A stretch of DNA of 64,000 nt, taken from NCBI GenBank assembly GCA_025062325.1, contig JANXAL010000116.1, positions 95,695 to 159,694 on the forward strand, read 5' to 3'. A program made the translations under genes and the position numbers. Each line of letters starts with the position of its first letter. The stretch's first letter is position 1. The stretch comes from Roseiflexus sp. GTDB taxonomy: Bacteria > Chloroflexota > Chloroflexia > Chloroflexales > Roseiflexaceae. Under the pieces are notes generated by a model. That model had not been told where the DNA came from. It did no database searches and saw nothing but the letters and a program-made list of their open reading frames with translations. Positions 8,623-19,521 of this stretch are shown piece by piece.

Positions 8623-8667
8623 AGGTGACCGTCACGTCCCGCACCTTCGCAGGAGTGACGGTCACCT
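8623..8667. terminator. Perfect 13-bp inverted repeat between convergent genes
   Basis: AGGTGACCGTCAC (8623-8635) and GTGACGGTCACCT (8655-8667) are exact reverse complements around a 19-base loop, starting seven bases after the phosphatase stop. No T-run follows either arm. Each arm also contains an 11-base odd palindrome (GTGAC, C or G, GTCAC), with centres 30 bp apart, so a protein-binding site is an alternative reading. Confidence 0.5.
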
Positions 8668-8738
8668 GCGCTCCGTTCCGATTACTCGGTCTCTGTACAA
8701 AATATACACAACCGTCGATCCACAAGGCGCAATAGGCG

Positions 8739-9557
8739 CTACAGTTCCTCGATGGCATCGATTGAGACGCCAATCGCACTCAGGGCGCGTTGAAAGTCCT
8801 CCGTCGCCGCCGTGATCCGTCGCTCTGCCGTCTCTCTGGATGGTCCTGTTGTCGAGAGCGTCACGCGAAACCTGACATCGGCGCCGAATCGTTGTGCCCG
8901 AGACTTCAGATAGACATCCGGATGCCTCTCTGCAACTGCCTTCAACACAGGCGCCAGGACCGACTCATCCTTGCAGTTCACCGTCGCCAGTTTTTCGAGG
9001 AACACGCTGTCACCGAAGAGCCGTTGCAGCACGGGTTGGAGCGCGCCTTCAAATATCCCCTTGAGCTCTGCAGGCACACCGGGAAGACAGACGATGACAG
9101 ATGAATCCGTCTCTAGGAGAACGCCGGGCGCTGCGCCAACCGGATTGTCGAGCGGAGTCGCACCCGCAGGCAGGAGCGCCATCTTTTCGCGTGCAGGGGT
9201 GATGGTCGGGTCGTCCACTGCGCCTTCGCGCGCGAAGCGCTCGTACTGCCGCCGTACTATGGCGAGCGCATCGGGATGAAGGCTCAGGGGACGGTGCGTG
9301 GCGGCTGCAACCGCCGCGATTGTCACATCATCCTGCGTTGGTCCCATACCGCCAATGGTGATGATCAGTCCAGCGGCACGGTCCAGACATGAGCGAACCT
9401 CGCGGACAATCGCTTCCATATCATCGCGCACCATCACAGCGCGTTCAACACGCCCGCCAAACCTGGTGATCCGCCGACACACCCAGTTGGTGTTGGTATC
9501 CAGCACGTCGCCCTGGAGCAACTCATTGCCGGTCACAACTATCTCAACAGGGATCAT
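8739..9557 (-). CDS. CinA-type molybdopterin-binding-fold domain protein
   Basis: 272 residues. The N-terminal 170 residues match the MoCF/CinA N domain: VEIVVTGNELLQGDVLDTNT and the signature GGMGPTQDDVT, then PGVPAELKGIFE. Full CinA proteins are about 410-430 residues and carry a C-terminal NMN deamidase domain, which is absent here. The remaining 100 residues match the middle domain of CinA. In related proteins this part has ADP-ribose or NMN-linked pyrophosphatase activity; the activity here is unproven. It is the last gene of a pepF-glycerate kinase-cinA transcript, starting 33 bases after the kinase stop. Confidence 0.82.
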   Translation of the reverse strand: MIPVEIVVTGNELLQGDVLDTNTNWVCRRITRFGGRVERAVMVRDDMEAIVREVRSCLDRAAGLIITIGGMGPTQDDVTIAAVAAATHRPLSLHPDALAIVRRQYERFAREGAVDDPTITPAREKMALLPAGATPLDNPVGAAPGVLLETDSSVIVCLPGVPAELKGIFEGALQPVLQRLFGDSVFLEKLATVNCKDESVLAPVLKAVAERHPDVYLKSRAQRFGADVRFRVTLSTTGPSRETAERRITAATEDFQRALSAIGVSIDAIEEL

Positions 9558-9590
9558 AGCGGTTTCTTCTCCCTCTCGCCTTGTCGACGG

Positions 9591-10967
9591 CTACACCACC
9601 ACCACAATTGCCAGATCGTTAACGTTGGTCTGCGTGGGACCCGGACGCAGGAGGTCGTCCAGCGCGGCAAAGAAGGGGTAACTGTCGTTGCGCGCCAGCG
9701 CTGCGGCTGCGTCGAGTCCCAGCGCTGCAGCGCGCCGGATCGTCGTATCGCTGACCACGGCGCCGGCTGCGTCGGTTGGTCCGTCGCCGCCATCGGTCGC
9801 CAGTGCGACCAGGAGCGCGCCAGGCGCATGAGCGAGGTCGGCGGCTGCAGCGAGCGCCAGTTCCTGGTTGCGCCCGCCACGGCCATCGCCACGCAGGGTC
9901 ACGGTCGTTTCGCCGCCAGCGATCACACACGCCGGTCGGCGGATCGGGTGATTGCTGACCGTCATCTCACGCGCAACGGCAGCCAGGACGCGCCCGACAT
10001 CTCGCGCTTCCCCCTGCAGAAATGTGGTGAGCAGCAGGGTGTTGAACCCCTCGTCGCGTGCGACTGCCAGCGCCGCTTCGGCTGCCATGCGGTTGCTGCC
10101 GATAATCAGGTTATAGACTCGCGCCAACGCCGGATCGCCCGGCTTCGGCGTCTCAGCGATCTCGCCGCGCGTGCCGCGCCGCAACCGATCCAGAATAGCG
10201 GCTGGCGTCTGATGTGTCACGCCATACCGTTCAAGCACGCCAAGCGCATCGGCGAAGGTAGTCGGGTCGGCGACGGTGGGACCGGAAGCGATCACATCGA
10301 GTGGATCGCCAACCACGTCGGACAGAATGAGGGCGACGACGGCGGCTGGCGCTGCCAGGCGCGCCAGCCCGCCGCCTTTCAGCGTATCGAGATGGCGGCG
10401 CAGTGTGTTGATCTCATTGATCGATGCGCCACACGCCAGCAACACTCCTGTCAGACGTTGCAAATCATCAAGGGTGATCCCCGGCGCGGGGCGCGTCAGC
10501 AGCGCCGATCCGCCGCCGGAGATCAGCGCCAGCACCAGGTCGCGCTCGGTGGCATGGCACAGGAGATCAGCAATCCGTTCGCCAGCAGCGACGCCGCGGG
10601 CGTCGGGAATCGGATGCCCGGCTTCAATCACTTCGATCCGGGGTTGCAATACTGCCAGATTGTCGGGAGTAACGTGCCCGTCTTTGACGACAATGATGCC
10701 CCCGGTCAGGCGCTCGCCAAGAATGCTGGCGGCAGCGGCAGCCATTGGCGCGCTCGCTTTGCCTGCCCCAACGATCCAGCAGCGGTCGAAGCGAGAAAGG
10801 TCGTACACCGTATCGCCCACGCGGAGTCGTTCGCCGTCGCGCTGCAAGAAACGGCGCACAGCGGCGCCTGGTTCAACAGCGGCAACTGCCGCAGCAAGCA
10901 TGCGCGCCACAGCGCCGCCATGCGGCAGTGAACGGAGCGTTGCTGTCAGGAATGCATCAGCATTCAT
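9591..10967 (-). CDS. gckA: Glycerate 2-kinase (MOFRL family)
   Basis: 458 residues, the usual length for the GckA/TtuD family. Recognisable elements are VGAGKASAPMAAAA near the N-terminus, VVKDGHVTP, EAGHPIPDARG, the substrate/ATP region ALISGGGSALL, and the C-terminal MOFRL motif GGETTVTLRGDGRGGRNQELALAAA followed by ATDGGDGPTDAAGAVV. The enzyme phosphorylates D-glycerate to 2-phosphoglycerate in the cytoplasm, linking photorespiratory-type or serine-derived glycerate to glycolysis. Its ATG overlaps the pepF stop as ATGA, which implies translational coupling. Confidence 0.93.
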   Translation of the reverse strand: MNADAFLTATLRSLPHGGAVARMLAAAVAAVEPGAAVRRFLQRDGERLRVGDTVYDLSRFDRCWIVGAGKASAPMAAAAASILGERLTGGIIVVKDGHVTPDNLAVLQPRIEVIEAGHPIPDARGVAAGERIADLLCHATERDLVLALISGGGSALLTRPAPGITLDDLQRLTGVLLACGASINEINTLRRHLDTLKGGGLARLAAPAAVVALILSDVVGDPLDVIASGPTVADPTTFADALGVLERYGVTHQTPAAILDRLRRGTRGEIAETPKPGDPALARVYNLIIGSNRMAAEAALAVARDEGFNTLLLTTFLQGEARDVGRVLAAVAREMTVSNHPIRRPACVIAGGETTVTLRGDGRGGRNQELALAAAADLAHAPGALLVALATDGGDGPTDAAGAVVSDTTIRRAAALGLDAAAALARNDSYPFFAALDDLLRPGPTQTNVNDLAIVVVV

Positions 10968-12775
10968 ACTGCATCCACCAGCGCCTCGAAGCGGTCGATG
11001 TCATTTCGAATGACATTAAGACTGGCGCGCCAGAAGGCAGGCGCACGCAGATCGAACCCCAGTTGCGCCGCCAGGTCGATGGGACTCGCCAGGCCAGTTG
11101 AGGCCAGCAGGTTGTCGTAGCGCGCTTGAAACGCTTCGGGAGCGCGCTGGTACTCGGCATACAGCCCCAATCCGAACAACAACCCGAACATGTATGGATA
11201 ATTGTAGAACGAAAATCCACTGCTGTAGTAATGCCCCTTAACAGCCCACATGAACGGATGCAACGTCCGCTCATCCAGCACATCACCATAGGTCTGCTTT
11301 TGCGCGTCAGTCATAAGCGCACACAGCTCCGACACCGAGAGTTCACGCACTGTGCGCTGCTCGAAGAGCGCTGTTTCAAAGATGAAGCGCGCGGTAATAT
11401 CGACGACGACCTGGCAGGCGCCGCTGAGGAACGCCTCGAGGATTTCGAGCGTCTCCTCGCGGGTTGCGTCCTGCAGCGCCGCGTTGCGCACAATCGTCTC
11501 GCAGAAAATGCTCGCTGTCTCCGCCAGGGTCATCGGAGTATCGCGGTTGAGCATCGTCTGCTGCGCTAGGTTCAGGTTGTGATAGCCATGCCCGAGTTCG
11601 TGCGCCAGCGTAAACACGCTATCCGCCGAGGAGTCGTGGTTCACGAGGATGCGCGACTCATCGCGTCGAAGCGGCATGCAGAAAGCGCCGCCGACTTTTC
11701 CGGCGCGCGGTTCGGCATCGATCCAGCGTTCGCGGAATGCGCGCGCCGCAAATGCTCCCAGACGCTGTGAGTAACGCGCGAATTGGGTGACAATGAATGC
11801 TTCCGCATCGCTAAACTGCCAGTTGCGTCCGCTGGCGCCAACTGGTGCAAACAGATCGTACCAGGCGAGACGTTCGACGCCGAGCAGCCGCGCTTTGGCG
11901 CGCAAGTACCGCCGGAAATCGGGGAAGAACTCGCGCGCGGCAGTCATCATCGCATCGAGCGTGGCGCGGTCGATGCCGTTGTCGAAGAGAGAGGCGTCGA
12001 GGGGAGATGCCCAGCCCCGGCGACGGTTGAGCGTCAGAACCTGGCCTTTGATACTGTTGAGCGCTGCTGCAATCGGCAGCGCCGCCCGTTCCCAGGCGGC
12101 AAGCTCGGCTTCATATGCGCGACGCCGCACCTCACGGTCAGGGTCGCGCGCCAGATTGCGCACCTGACTCATCGGCAGCTCGACCACCTGCCCATCACGC
12201 TCGATAGGGACCATGAGCTGCGACGTCAGATTCTGGTACAGGCGCGTCCAGGCGATCCCGCCCGACAGATCGAGTTCTGCCGCAAGCTCCTCTTCGGTTG
12301 GCGACATCAGATGACGGGCTTCTTCGGCAGCGCGCCGCACCAGGTAGGCATGATCGCGCGCGACAGTCGAGCGCCGGATCAGCGTCTCGACATCCAGCCC
12401 GCCAATCCACGCGGTTAACCGCTTCAGCAACTTCGTCAGTTTGACGCTGTCCTGCAGCAGCAGACTGAGCGCTGCCTGTGCCTGCTCGTTCCGCGAGTCG
12501 GTTGCAACGAAACTGTAGCTGTAGGCGCGAAGCGTGGAGAATTGTTCGAGCAGTTCATTCAGCGCTGCAATAACAGTGTCAAACGCCTTGATAGCATCAT
12601 CATCCGTTGCCTGACCATCGCGGCGATCAATCCCGAGGCGATCAAACAGCGTCGTGACATCGTCAAACGCCTGACGCACCGCAGTCAGATCGCGGTTAAA
12701 TTCTGGCGAGTCAAGCGCCGGGTAGACAACCGTCATATCCCAGTGAGGGAGAGTTTCGCTTGCAGATGTGGTCAT
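10964..12775 (-). CDS. pepF: Oligoendopeptidase F-type M3 metallopeptidase
   Basis: 603 residues from the ATG at 12775, which has GGGGAAG five bases upstream. A GTG six codons earlier (12793) is possible but overlaps that site. The zinc-binding motif of M3 peptidases is present as FTLAHELGHGYH (HExxH), with the third ligand in ETASIFCETIV. Flanking regions fit PepF: the helical N-terminal lid and the KGHYYSSGFSFYNYPYMFG segment near the C-terminus. PepF cuts short peptides (about 7-17 residues) in the cytoplasm. It is the first gene of a three-gene minus-strand transcript with gckA and the cinA-like gene. Confidence 0.93.
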   Translation of the reverse strand: MTTSASETLPHWDMTVVYPALDSPEFNRDLTAVRQAFDDVTTLFDRLGIDRRDGQATDDDAIKAFDTVIAALNELLEQFSTLRAYSYSFVATDSRNEQAQAALSLLLQDSVKLTKLLKRLTAWIGGLDVETLIRRSTVARDHAYLVRRAAEEARHLMSPTEEELAAELDLSGGIAWTRLYQNLTSQLMVPIERDGQVVELPMSQVRNLARDPDREVRRRAYEAELAAWERAALPIAAALNSIKGQVLTLNRRRGWASPLDASLFDNGIDRATLDAMMTAAREFFPDFRRYLRAKARLLGVERLAWYDLFAPVGASGRNWQFSDAEAFIVTQFARYSQRLGAFAARAFRERWIDAEPRAGKVGGAFCMPLRRDESRILVNHDSSADSVFTLAHELGHGYHNLNLAQQTMLNRDTPMTLAETASIFCETIVRNAALQDATREETLEILEAFLSGACQVVVDITARFIFETALFEQRTVRELSVSELCALMTDAQKQTYGDVLDERTLHPFMWAVKGHYYSSGFSFYNYPYMFGLLFGLGLYAEYQRAPEAFQARYDNLLASTGLASPIDLAAQLGFDLRAPAFWRASLNVIRNDIDRFEALVDAV

Positions 12776-12965
12776 CTGTTCTTCCCCTAGCACTTAACGC
12801 ATCATTGGGAGGCAGTATAAAAATATGGTACCGCATGACGAGCAAAATTTCGAGTCTACTTCTTGTCCTATTGTAACGTCGGAAAGCGCCTTAAAGCGTC
12901 GGTTTCTCTAGAAGTCCACGCCTTACAGCGCCTGTTTCGAGCGTCGGAACGTCCCAACTCCTCCT

Positions 12966-13170
12966 TCCTCACAGGTATAGATTTTTCCAGCGAGCCCTTA
13001 TGTTGCATCACCCGCTTGAAGCGTTGGGATGCGCAAACTCCCCCAACCCCCCAACCCTTGCGTGCGGAGGGCGCAGAGGCGCAGGAGAAGGGGGTAGTGG
13101 GGATGAGGGGACAAAGGGTGTCAGGATGCGGCAAACCCGCTTTGCACTCTAAAAAGCCTCCCCATGCGAG
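12966..13170 (+). mobile_element. MITE-like repeat, full-length copy with 27-bp insertion
   Basis: The left terminal repeat is CTCACAGGTATAGATTTTTC and the right end is AAAAAGCCTCCCCATGCGAG. Between them lie the family landmarks TTGCATCACCCGCTTGAAGC and GGGATGAGGGGACAAAGGGT. The central hairpin is interrupted by extra C-rich and GC-rich sequence near 13045-13085, which makes this copy about 205 bp long. Confidence 0.65.
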
Positions 13171-13213
13171 CGTCCTACCTCCTCCTTCTCCCCTTAGTGG
13201 GCGAAGGGGGCAG

Positions 13214-13305
13214 CTCACAAGTGTAGATTTTTCTGGCAAGCCCTCATGATCGTCCGTTTGAGGCATCAGGACACCCCAACTCCCCTTGTGGGAGAAGGGG
13301 GGGAG
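13214..13305 (+). repeat. Left-half fragment of the MITE-like repeat
   Basis: It starts with an intact left terminal repeat (CTCACAAGTGTAGATTTTTC) and ends just after the central hairpin. There the next full copy begins directly with the same 20-base end. It looks like one element inserted next to, or into, another. Confidence 0.65.
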
Positions 13306-13482
13306 CTCACAAGTGTAGATTTTTCCAGCAAGCCCTTACCCGGCATCGCCCGTTTCAGGCAGCAAGCCGCTTCACCTCTCCCTTCTCCCCTGGTGGGAGA
13401 AGGGGGTCGGGGGGATGAGGGGGAAAAGGGCGTGAGGATACGGCACATTCGCTTCGCATGCCAAAAAGCCTACACCTGAGAG
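13306..13482 (+). mobile_element. MITE-like 177-bp repeat, full-length copy
   Basis: Left end CTCACAAGTGTAGATTTTTC, central hairpin CCCTTCTCCCCTGGTGGGAG, right end AAAAAGCCTACACCTGAGAG. The right end in reverse complement agrees with the left end at most of 20 positions. Its length equals that of copy 1 at 5088-5264. The segment 13343-13423 is repeated almost exactly at 13674-13754. Confidence 0.78.
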
Positions 13483-13960
13483 GAGGGGGGGAGGGAGGGA
13501 TGAGGGAAACAAGGGCGTCAGGATACGGAAAACATTTTGATCGTACTCTCCAACCGAGTGGAGCGGGCGAGATGAGGGGAACAAGGGCGTCAGGATACGG
13601 AAAATATCCATTGCACCCCAAAAACGCTCCACCTCTGAGGAAAGGGGCAGGGGGTCTGGCAAACCCTTCCGTCGCATCGCCCGTTTCAGGCAGCAAGCCG
13701 CTTCACCTCCCCCTTCTCCCCTGGTGGGAGAAGGGGGTCGGGGGGATGAGGGGAAAACCAGCGTCGAGACGCGGAAAACGCGCTGCGTATCTGGAAAACC
13801 CTACACCTGAGAGAGGGGGGAGGAGTGGACACAGAGCGTCATAACGCGCAAAACACACATGTACGTCCAAAAAGCCTACCCTGCGATCCGAGAGCACGAG
13901 ATGAACCATAGCGCCGAGACGCGCAAAGCTCGCCTTGCATCTCCCAAAAACCAACACCCA
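13483..13960 (+). repeat. Tandem array of right-half fragments of the MITE-like repeat
   Basis: Consecutive copies of the right half share ATGAGGGGAACAAGGGCGTC, GGATACGGAAAA and an AAAA-C-TCCACCTCTGAGG type end, near 13500, 13560-13640, 13796-13817, 13870 and 13945. Inside, 13656-13817 is a copy lacking only the left terminal repeat. No plausible gene was found; the frames present are low-complexity shadows of the repeat. Confidence 0.6.
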
Positions 13961-14094
13961 CGAGATTAGAGAGATAGGGGAGCATCAGAAAGCGGCAATC
14001 CCCAATCACACCCTAACAAATGCGCAAGATAGTGAAAAACCTTCACAAATATGATGACTGCACTTATGCAACCGAGACCAGCGTCACCTTTCCA

Positions 14095-15348
14095 CTAACG
14101 GGCAACGGATGCACCGCAGGCGTGTTCGAGATAGCGGAAACGGCGGAAGGTCTGGAAAAACGCCAGGCACTGATCGATGGCCAGATCGGGCGGCGGCGCC
14201 TGCACAGCCGCCATAATCTGCTGTGCCGCCTGCTGCAAACAGAGATCCTGACACTCGAGCGGCGCACCGTGTGCGCGCAGCCGACGAAACTCGGCTTCCC
14301 ACGGCACACTGCACGCATGATGTGCAACTACCCCGATAACATCAGGGACAATGGCATGATGACGCAGCCAGTCTAGCCCGAGACAAAATGTAACCGTTGC
14401 ACATGGCGACCGCTCAACAGCCAGTTTCAACAATTCCGCTTCGTGACCGCTTGCGAGCGCGAGCAATGCAATATCATCAGCGCGAAGCGCGTCAATGCTA
14501 CGTGGCGGAACATCAAGCAATTCCGCGAGCACCTGAGCCAGTGGTTCAGCCAGGCGATCAATGGGCGCGACACAGGTTAGGCGCCAGCGTTGCAACCGGG
14601 CGAGGCGGATCAAACGATGGAGGCTGATGGCAATATCAGGGTATGTAAAGTGGAAATCAGAGAACTCGTCGGCCCTGCTTCCGTCATCGTGGGTCGATCC
14701 CAAGTATGCAGCGCCATGGTCAGCATAGAAACGTTCTCGAAGGGAACGGATGACGCCGATCTCACGGTGACGCTCGACTGCGTGTACATACATCTGAATG
14801 CGAAGGCGACCAGCCTCATTCGTGGCACACTGCAGAGCTGCCCGGAATGCCATCTCTGCCTCATCGTATGCGCCGAGGCGTAAGTGGCAGCGGCCGATGA
14901 GCACATGAACACTACTATCGTTTGGGTAGCGTTGACGCGTCAACTGGAGGTGGTAGAGCGCGGCGTAATCGTCGCCGCGGAGAAACTGCGCTAGCCCAAG
15001 CTGATAGTGGACGGCGGGGTCATTGGAATCAAACGTCAAGCAGTGTAGCAGAGCGTCGATCGCCTCTTCGTATCTGCCGAGTTCAATCAGGATGCTGCCA
15101 ATGTTGAAGTACGCCAGGAACCCGCCTTCTAGATTCGCAACTATGCGGAACTCTTCCGCTGCTTTTGCCAGTAAACCATGCCGATGGTAATAGTTGCCAA
15201 GGGCATCGTGCGCCTCTGCGAGATGCGGGTTATGCTCCAATGCGCGCCGATATTCTTCTACCGCCTCTTCAACGCGGTTCGCCCGTTCGAGCACCAGACC
15301 CCGTTGAAAGTGAACAATCGCCTCATCATGTTGCGGCTCGCCGAGCAT
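14095..15348 (-). CDS. TPR-repeat protein with unknown C-terminal domain
   Basis: 417 residues from the ATG at 15348, which has GAAGGAGAG upstream; a longer frame opens 17 codons earlier without such a site. The first 200 residues form about five tetratricopeptide repeats, for example EAVEEYRRALEHNPHLAEAHDALGNYYHRHG and later YDEAEMAFRAALQCATNEAGRL. The C-terminal half is not recognised; it has alternating hydrophobic and polar segments, several Cys and His (LECQDLCLQQA) and no membrane span. TPR domains bind proteins, so it is likely an adaptor. It stands alone between repeat-rich spaces. Confidence 0.75.
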   Translation of the reverse strand: MLGEPQHDEAIVHFQRGLVLERANRVEEAVEEYRRALEHNPHLAEAHDALGNYYHRHGLLAKAAEEFRIVANLEGGFLAYFNIGSILIELGRYEEAIDALLHCLTFDSNDPAVHYQLGLAQFLRGDDYAALYHLQLTRQRYPNDSSVHVLIGRCHLRLGAYDEAEMAFRAALQCATNEAGRLRIQMYVHAVERHREIGVIRSLRERFYADHGAAYLGSTHDDGSRADEFSDFHFTYPDIAISLHRLIRLARLQRWRLTCVAPIDRLAEPLAQVLAELLDVPPRSIDALRADDIALLALASGHEAELLKLAVERSPCATVTFCLGLDWLRHHAIVPDVIGVVAHHACSVPWEAEFRRLRAHGAPLECQDLCLQQAAQQIMAAVQAPPPDLAIDQCLAFFQTFRRFRYLEHACGASVAR

Positions 15349-15552
15349 AGCCGACTCTCCTTCAGTTAGGCCGCGTAGGGATAGATGGCTTCTCATCAAT
15401 TTCTCAGAATTATAGCATATGAGAACCGAGGAGCGGGAATTGAGAGCCGGGTGCCGATTGTTCTGGCAATTCCCCGCGCTACTCGTCTGTTTCAGGCATC
15501 AGGATGCCTTAGTTCCCCCTTCTCTCCTGGTAGGCGAAGGGGACCAAGGAGA

Positions 15553-15730
15553 TACCACAAGGGTGGATTTTTCAGCACGCCCTTCCGTTGCATCGCCCGT
15601 TTTAAGCAATGAGGACGCCCTGACTCCCCTCTCTCCCCTAGCGGGAGAAGGGGGCGAGGGGGATGAGAGGGACAAGAGCGTTAGGATGCGGTAAATCCGC
15701 TTCGCACCCCAAAAAGCCCACACTTGAGAG
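15553..15730 (+). mobile_element. MITE-like 178-bp repeat, full-length copy
   Basis: The left end ACCACAAGGGTGGATTTTTC is slightly diverged; the right end is AAAAAGCCCACACTTGAGAG. The core has CGTTGCATCGCCCGTTTTAA, a central hairpin (CTCTCTCCCCTAGCGGGAGA) and GAGGGGGATGAGAGGGACAA. Its length matches copies at 5088, 13306 and 42788. Confidence 0.75.
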
Positions 15731-15964
15731 GGATGGGAGAAGAGAGCAGGGGGAACAGGGGGAACAAGGGCGTCAGGACGATAAAACGCGCCTTGCATCT
15801 CAAAAACTCCGCCCTCAAAGGGGGTGGGTGAATGAAGGGGAAAAGAAGGCGCCAGAATTCGACGAAGACTGTGCAATTCCAAAACCTACCTACGCACGCT
15901 CTCCAATTACCCTGGCGCCGCACGCCGCGCTTGCGCAGTGCTGGAGCGGGGCAACGCCGCGCCC
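15731..15964 (+). repeat. Right-half fragment of the MITE-like repeat and spacer
   Basis: GGGGGAACAAGGGCGTCAGG and CATCTCAAAAACTCCGCCCT repeat the right half once more up to about 15825. The remainder before RNase PH is not recognised. Confidence 0.45.
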
Positions 15965-16732
15965 TTACGCGCCACCGTCCTCCGGCTTCTTCTCCCCTTC
16001 CACCCTCAACATTTCGATAACCGGCGTTAGCGCCTCGCGCTGGATTGCAAACAGGCGCCGGACGCCATCGGTTGCGAGGTCGATCAGAGCGTCGAACTCT
16101 GCGCGGCTGACGGCGCGCGCCTCGGCGGTGGACTGCACCTCCACGATCCCGCCATCCTCGGTCAGCACCAGATTGCAATCCATATCGGCGATGCTGTCTT
16201 CGCTGTAGTCGAGATCGAGCAACGCACAGCCAGCAACATACCCGGCGCTGACAGCCGCAACGGCGCGTTGAAGCGGATTGACAGCGAACCGTCCAGCGGC
16301 AGTCAGGCGGTGCATAGCCAGTGCCAGCGCCACGTACCCGCCGGTGATCGACGCAGTGCGAGTGCCGCCGTCCGCCTGCAGCACATCGCAATCAATGGTG
16401 ACTGTAAACCCATTCAGCGCCTCAAGGGACACAGCAGCGCGCAGCGCGCGCCCAATCAGGCGCTGGATTTCCTGCGTGCGCCCTGAGAGACCGTTGCGTT
16501 CGCGGCGAGTGCGCTGCATTGTCGAACGCGGCAGTAGTGCATATTCGGCTGTGACCCAGCCACGCTGTTGATCGCGCAGCCATTGCGGAACGCCCTCTTC
16601 AACGCTGGCAGTGCAGAGGACGCGGGTATGCCCCATCTCGATCAGTGCTGAACCTTCGGCATAGCCATACGTATCAATGCTGATCCGAACCGGGCGCAGA
16701 TCGGAAGGCGCTCGCCCATCATTTCGCACCAT
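15965..16732 (-). CDS. rph: Ribonuclease PH
   Basis: 255 residues from the ATG at 16732, which has AGGGG five bases upstream; a GTG two codons earlier is the alternative. The sequence follows RNase PH closely: RNDGRAPSDLRPV at the start, SALIEMGHTRVLCTASVEEGVP, GWVTAEYALLPRSTMQRTRRER, LIGRALRAAVSLEALNGFTVTIDCDVLQADGGTRTASITGGYVAL, and the C-terminal VLTEDGGIVEVQSTAE. The enzyme is a phosphate-dependent 3'-to-5' exoribonuclease that trims tRNA precursors. Length is typical. It is divergent from the GNAT gene over an 80-base gap. Confidence 0.96.
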   Translation of the reverse strand: MVRNDGRAPSDLRPVRISIDTYGYAEGSALIEMGHTRVLCTASVEEGVPQWLRDQQRGWVTAEYALLPRSTMQRTRRERNGLSGRTQEIQRLIGRALRAAVSLEALNGFTVTIDCDVLQADGGTRTASITGGYVALALAMHRLTAAGRFAVNPLQRAVAAVSAGYVAGCALLDLDYSEDSIADMDCNLVLTEDGGIVEVQSTAEARAVSRAEFDALIDLATDGVRRLFAIQREALTPVIEMLRVEGEKKPEDGGA

Positions 16733-16754
16733 ACGCACCCCTATGAACCGACAG

Positions 16755-16763
16755 TGGTATAAT
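16755..16763 (+). promoter_or_regulatory. Extended -10 element for the GNAT gene
   Basis: TGG followed by TATAAT (16758-16763) forms a consensus extended -10 about 50 bases before the GNAT start. No good -35 is seen, as expected when TGn is present. Confidence 0.5.
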
Positions 16764-16812
16764 CGACGTTGTGCAAGATTTCACGGTTTGGTTACCATGA
16801 CAGGAGCTGCCA

Positions 16813-17361
16813 ATGACGACTGCCCCTCCCCAGGTTCCCTTCAATGCTACGCTGCGCGACGGACGCACCGTTCACATCCGTCTGATAGAGGCGGGAGATA
16901 ACGAACGGCTGATTGCCCTCGGAGCGGCGCTGCCCGAGAACGACTGGCTGCATGTCGAGAACGACCTGCGCAGCCCGGAAGTGGTGGCGCGCCTAGTCAA
17001 TGCCCGCGATGCTGAGCATTGGCGACAGATCGTAGCAGTCGCGCCCGATGGCGCAATTGTTGCATATGCATCAGCGCGCCTGTTGCCGGGTCGTTCGAGC
17101 CACGTAGCTGATATTCAATTGATTGTGGACGAAGCCTGGCGACGCTGCGGGCTGGGCGCTGTCATGGCAGGTGAAATTGTCGCCCACGCGCGCCAACTGG
17201 GAGCAGCCAAGGTGTTCGTCGACATGGTCGAGGAACAGACCGCTGGCCAGGCCATCTTTACGCGCCTGGGCTTCACACTCGAAGGGCGCCTCATCAATCA
17301 CATCCGTGATCGTCAGGGAAAACTGCATAATCTGGTTGTCCTCGCATGCCACGTCGAATGA
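16813..17361 (+). CDS. GNAT-family N-acetyltransferase
   Basis: 182 residues; ACAGGAG precedes the ATG. The acetyl-CoA-binding core is visible as VADIQLIVDEAWRRCGLGAVMAGEIVAHARQLGAAKVFVDMVEEQTAGQAIFTRLGFTLEGRL, including the R-x-x-G-x-G/A pyrophosphate loop (RRCGLGA) and the C-terminal FTRLGF strand. The N-terminal part (LRDGRTVHIRLIEAGDNERLI) is typical of small-molecule or protein acetyltransferases. The substrate cannot be predicted. It stands alone, convergent with the acs gene. Confidence 0.85.
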   Translation: MTTAPPQVPFNATLRDGRTVHIRLIEAGDNERLIALGAALPENDWLHVENDLRSPEVVARLVNARDAEHWRQIVAVAPDGAIVAYASARLLPGRSSHVADIQLIVDEAWRRCGLGAVMAGEIVAHARQLGAAKVFVDMVEEQTAGQAIFTRLGFTLEGRLINHIRDRQGKLHNLVVLACHVE

Positions 17362-17407
17362 ACGCGCAACAGCGAAGGTCCAACGCTGCGTGGATAGCAT
17401 TGTGCAA

Positions 17408-17478
17408 AAAAGTTGACGGGAAGACACAAAGGCGCAAAGTGCGGCAATTCACACGATAACGTTTGCGCCTTTGTGTCT
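17408..17478. repeat. Palindromic repeat, AAAAGTTGACG family, between convergent genes
   Basis: After the lead sequence AAAAGTTGACG (17408-17418) come perfect 17-base arms AGACACAAAGGCGCAAA (17422-17438) and TTTGCGCCTTTGTGTCT (17462-17478) around a 23-base loop. The same lead and a related hairpin occur at 36045-36112. It sits between the 3' ends of the GNAT and acs genes and may act as a two-way terminator. Confidence 0.65.
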
Positions 17479-17519
17479 AATGCTCAGAGAAATCCTTCAG
17501 AGCCGGTATGGAGAGGATT

Positions 17520-19472
<1,953 letters not shown>

Positions 19473-19521
19473 GCAGGTTCCTCCCTAAGCATATTGACAC
19501 TAGTAGGCAACCGAAATCCCA

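Noticed and set aside
9828..10931. 367-codon plus-strand frame opposite glycerate kinase
   Set aside because: Shadow frame; no family features, and it is fully contained in a well-supported gene.
5088..13320. AAGTGTAGAT at the left end of the MITE-like repeats equals the 3' end of Cas12a crRNA repeats
   Set aside because: The shared string is 10 bases, the rest of the Cas12a repeat hairpin is absent, there are no regular spacers and no cas genes; the match is coincidental.
13246..13960. Several frames of 60-130 codons on both strands in the repeat cluster
   Set aside because: They translate low-complexity repeat DNA (Pro/Ser/Gly-rich, many related frames) and lack ribosome-binding sites.
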